Positions 61,176 through 64,000 of a stretch of DNA of 64,000 nucleotides are shown piece by piece (positions within the stretch are counted from its first letter, which is position 1; each line of letters starts with the position of its first letter). This DNA comes from CAVIQK01 sp964613035. GTDB taxonomy: Bacteria > Bacillota > Clostridia > Christensenellales > DTU072. Where the stretch lies: NCBI GenBank assembly GCA_964613035.1, contig CAZTFQ010000007.1:1-64000 (forward strand), written 5' to 3'. The notes below the pieces were generated by a model. It worked only from the letters and a program-made list of their open reading frames with translations. It did no database searches and was not told where the DNA came from. Both the position numbers and the translations under genes were made by a program.

Positions 61176-63485
61176 ATGAAAACAAAAAGAGCTGGTAGAA
61201 TCAAAAAGAGTTTGATTTCGCTATTGCTTATCTCGATGTTGGTCGTCCCTATATTCGGATGCGACGGCGATCCCGATCGGGGCTCATCGGAAGATAAGGT
61301 GCAGTTGACGGAGAAAAACGATATGCTCGTATTGAACAACGACTCCGTATCGCTGTCGTTCATGAAGGACAACGGGTCTCTCGTCTCTATCAAGAATGCC
61401 TCTTCCGGTACGGACTATATAGAGGACTCCGAGGGCGGCAATTGGGCGTTGTCTATAGATTTATCTACCGACGATTGCTTCGAGTCTAACCCCACCGGCG
61501 CTAATACGGTCCTCGTCAGCAGCCGTACGCAAAGTATGACTTATAGTAAGACCGATCTCTCCGACGGCATTGCGCTGACTTTCGATTACGCCGTATCCTT
61601 CACTTCCGACTCGGTTACTTACACGGGCATTACGGTCAAAGAGACCGTTACTCTCAAGAAGGGCGCCTCCGATGCGAGTTTTGCTTACGAAATAACCAAC
61701 GGCGTCTCGGGCTCGGTCATAACGACCTTCACGGGAGCCCAAATCTCCGGTTTGAAGAACGACAACGGCGACTATAATCTCTTCTGGCCTTATAAAGAGG
61801 GCAAAATATACGAGAATGCAGTCAAAACCGTCAAGACCGCCAAGGACGACACCGCCAGAATGGTAGCGGAGTATCCATCTCCCATGTCGATGCAATTGGT
61901 ACAGCTCTACAACGACAAAGAGGCGTTGTATTACTACGTGCCCGACGCGACCAGAGAGTATAAAGAATTCAACTTCGGCGCGTTCATCAACAAGGGACAA
62001 TATGACTTCCAAGGAGTGCAGGTGGCGGATAAAGTATCCCTGTCTTGCAGCAGATATCCTTTCATCGAGCCGAATGAAACCAAGTCGGTAGAAGCGGTCA
62101 TCGGCGTGTCCGCGCACGGCGATTGGTACGACGGCAGTGACAGATACAGACAATTTTTGATCGATTCCGGCATGACCAGAGCCTCCAATTCTCTTACGGA
62201 AGAGTGGACGGGATTCTCGGTGCTGATCGGTACTCAATACGGCGATAAGCAATTCGCCGCATATGCTCAGGCGGAAGGCTTCGAAGATACTTACACCAAT
62301 TGGGCAGAGAAGACCAATCAATACGGCGTGACAACCACGACTCTTATCGGTTGGCACGCGGGCGGATTCGATTCGATGTATCCCGATTATGAGTTCCAGA
62401 CCGGGACCGGATTCGGCGAGGACAACTTCAAGCTGGCTATGGAGCAAGGTCACGCCAACGGCAATACTTTCCTTGCGTACATCAACGCGCATATAGCGGA
62501 TAAAGAATCCAAGTGGAGCAATACCGTTTACAACGCGGCAACGGGCATAACCAATATGGAACAAGCCGCTATCAAGACTAAAGGATTTTCTTCTACTACG
62601 GGAAAAGACGATTATGTCAATTATATGATGAGAGAGTCTTACGGCACGGGTACTTATTACTATGCCATGTGTCCCGATTCCGAGCTCTTCCGAGACGCTA
62701 TTTTATCCGCGGTCGGCAGACTTAGAAAAAACGGCGTCGACGGAATATGGTTCGATCAGTTAATGGAAATGCCTGCCAATCTGTGCTACGACGCCTCACA
62801 CGGTCACGAGACGCCCGCTACCGCTTACGGTGAGGGTTACGGGGAACTTTTCGCAGAACTCGAGCGCGTTATGTCTTCCGTATCCGGCGCGTATATGTTC
62901 GCCGCGGAAGGCGTATGCGACGCCTGGATAGAATATGTCGACGTGTGCGGTTATATGTGGTCCAGAAAACTGGGCGCAAGAGATACCGACGGTAAGAATA
63001 TGTCTCCCGAGCTTACTCGTTACACAATGCCCGCAACTTTCTTAGGAATAGAGGGCGCAGGGACGACTTCGGGCGATTCGGACGAGTTTGCAAGAGCGTT
63101 CGTAATGTCCGATCCTTTCCTTGCCGATCCCTATAAGCCGTCTGTCGGCAGCCTTACGAGCGTATATGCGCAAGATTCCACTTATCTGACCGGTAGATAC
63201 GTCGATACGTTGGGAGCTATTTCCGACGACGAGTATCTCATATTCGGTCAGACGCTATCATCGGACGGCAAGAAGATTGCGCTCACAGTCTACAACTACA
63301 ACGACGAGGCTTCTTCCGGCGCGACGATTAAGCTGGATCTCGATAGGCTCGGACTCGGCGACTGCAAGATAGACTCCGCTATAGAGATGTTCACGGGAGA
63401 CAAAGTCTCTTACAGCGGTAGCGTCATTAATCTCCCCGATATAGAAGAACTAGGCATCACGTCAATCCTCATCACACTCAAATAA
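61176..63485 (+). CDS. Putative glycoside hydrolase lipoprotein (DUF6259/DUF5696-like)
   Basis: 769 residues. The lipoprotein signal ends in IFGC. An N-terminal beta-sandwich (about residues 45-310: NDSVSLSFMKDNGSLVSIKN) is followed by a probable TIM barrel (about 340-650) with GWHAGGFDSMYPDYEF, FLAYINAHIAD and GVDGIWFDQLME, where a conserved Asp at a strand end is a catalytic candidate, and then a small C-terminal beta domain. The pattern resembles uncharacterised glycosidase-like proteins of DUF6259 or DUF5696 type near Lpl transporters. I cannot name the activity. GGAGG lies 9 bases before ATG. Confidence 0.65.
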   Translation: MKTKRAGRIKKSLISLLLISMLVVPIFGCDGDPDRGSSEDKVQLTEKNDMLVLNNDSVSLSFMKDNGSLVSIKNASSGTDYIEDSEGGNWALSIDLSTDDCFESNPTGANTVLVSSRTQSMTYSKTDLSDGIALTFDYAVSFTSDSVTYTGITVKETVTLKKGASDASFAYEITNGVSGSVITTFTGAQISGLKNDNGDYNLFWPYKEGKIYENAVKTVKTAKDDTARMVAEYPSPMSMQLVQLYNDKEALYYYVPDATREYKEFNFGAFINKGQYDFQGVQVADKVSLSCSRYPFIEPNETKSVEAVIGVSAHGDWYDGSDRYRQFLIDSGMTRASNSLTEEWTGFSVLIGTQYGDKQFAAYAQAEGFEDTYTNWAEKTNQYGVTTTTLIGWHAGGFDSMYPDYEFQTGTGFGEDNFKLAMEQGHANGNTFLAYINAHIADKESKWSNTVYNAATGITNMEQAAIKTKGFSSTTGKDDYVNYMMRESYGTGTYYYAMCPDSELFRDAILSAVGRLRKNGVDGIWFDQLMEMPANLCYDASHGHETPATAYGEGYGELFAELERVMSSVSGAYMFAAEGVCDAWIEYVDVCGYMWSRKLGARDTDGKNMSPELTRYTMPATFLGIEGAGTTSGDSDEFARAFVMSDPFLADPYKPSVGSLTSVYAQDSTYLTGRYVDTLGAISDDEYLIFGQTLSSDGKKIALTVYNYNDEASSGATIKLDLDRLGLGDCKIDSAIEMFTGDKVSYSGSVINLPDIEELGITSILITLK

Positions 63486-63511
63486 CATTATTCGTATAAG
63501 GACTACAGTTT

Positions 63512-64000
63512 ATGAAATTCGATTTTAATTATCATCGCATACAATCTCGCGCAATCACCGCCGAAAACTTCCACGGAGATAAGGGCATGGGCGGCATGGC
63601 TACTGAAGGTATGGGAAAAATCCCTGCCGGAGATTTGGGCAAGACCTTCAAAATATCTCCCTGTATGCTCGTGCCTAAGCAGACCGACTTCGTTATGTGC
63701 GACATCAAAGGCAGCGGAGAAGTCAACCATATATGGATGACCTGCGCTCCGGAAGCTTATTCGGCGATTATAGAGTTTTATTACGACTGCGCGCAAGTAC
63801 CTTCGGTCAGCCTGCCTATCGCTAAGCTCTTCGCTATAGGGTTTGACCGTAAGTCTATAGTCAACTCCCTAATGATCACCGTTAACCCCGCAGGCGGAAT
63901 GAATCTCTATTGGCCGATACCCTTCCGCAAAGGACTCAGAGTCGTGCTCAAGAACGTCACCGACAGCGATATCGTCATTTATTACCAATTCGATTATCAG
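63512..64000 (+). CDS. GH172 (DUF2961) glycoside hydrolase, 3' end outside window
   Basis: 163 codons are visible before the right edge; the frame stays open. ATG 63512 has ATAAGGA (63496-63502) upstream. The sequence starts QSRAITAENFHGDKGMGGMATEG, then GSGEVNHIWMT and YDCAQVPSVSLPIAKLFAIGF, and ends in YYQFDY, all in the order of the DUF2961/GH172 family, which acts on difructose dianhydrides and D-arabinofuranosides. No signal peptide is visible, so it may be cytoplasmic. It belongs to the LplABC operon. Confidence 0.9.
   Translation, partial: MKFDFNYHRIQSRAITAENFHGDKGMGGMATEGMGKIPAGDLGKTFKISPCMLVPKQTDFVMCDIKGSGEVNHIWMTCAPEAYSAIIEFYYDCAQVPSVSLPIAKLFAIGFDRKSIVNSLMITVNPAGGMNLYWPIPFRKGLRVVLKNVTDSDIVIYYQFDYQ

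Noticed and set aside
61461..62564. Long minus-strand open frame inside the 769-residue lipoprotein gene
   Set aside because: It has no ribosome site, no recognisable motif, and lies opposite a well-supported gene; the codon pattern of the plus gene explains it.
1..64000. Mobile element, phage, tRNA, rRNA or CRISPR-Cas
   Set aside because: No transposase, integrase, recombinase or Cas protein motif was seen in any gene, and no tRNA or rRNA was recognised by eye; a tRNA scan would be decisive.

Overview
The window looks like a chromosome segment of a spore-forming member of the Bacillota, class Clostridia, and probably an uncultured gut carbohydrate degrader. The evidence is a Spo0A C-terminal domain at the left edge and a spoVT-spoVB-mazG block like the one in Bacillus subtilis. 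Signals are Gram-positive: strong AGGAGG-type ribosome sites, TTGACA/TATAAT promoters and many lipoproteins. A narrower placement, for example in the Christensenellales, is inference. I see no insertion sequences, integrases, phage genes, CRISPR arrays, tRNA or rRNA.

Layout. (1) 1-407 is the end of spo0A. (2) 669-8798 is an operon for a nucleoside hydrolase-like protein, a GH2 beta-galactosidase, a MurNAc/GlcNAc kinase, MurQ, a GH42-like hydrolase and an AraC regulator. (3) 9044-29577 is a run of about 20 kb read as one operon: sugar-binding lipoprotein, two permeases, a GH43 lipoprotein, a 2222-residue lipoprotein with eight tandem domains of about 195 residues, an ABC ATPase with three small membrane proteins, ribokinase, and a lipoprotein ending in a SASA-type esterase. 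(4) 29659-34922 is an AraC regulator divergent from a five-gene set that reads as a De Ley-Doudoroff-type sugar-acid pathway. (5) 35055-39359 holds a PI-PLC-like protein, an esterase and a GH36 alpha-galactosidase. (6) 39541-43314 is an old-yellow-enzyme-type flavoprotein with a two-subunit aconitase X.

(7) 43496-51452 is mostly housekeeping: FliB-like protein, DUF1540, ribosomal protein L9, TSCPD protein, HD hydrolase, rubrerythrin, SpoVT, SpoVB, MazG, Dus and RlmH. (8) 51545-56076 is a heterodimeric ABC exporter with a large insertion between its first two membrane segments. (9) 56651 to the right edge is a second uptake locus: AraC regulator, LplA/B/C-type transporter, a putative glycosidase lipoprotein and a truncated GH172 enzyme.

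How it fits together (inference). Surface lipoproteins would bind, deacetylate and cut a complex galactose- and acetyl-containing glycan. ABC importers would take up the products, and cytoplasmic enzymes (GH2, GH42-like, GH36, MurK/MurQ, ribokinase, the sugar-acid pathway) would process them. The two largest operons start from near-copies of the same promoter region, with a shared upstream motif at the same distance from the -35 box, which suggests one regulon. Three AraC-type regulators are spread over the catabolic loci.
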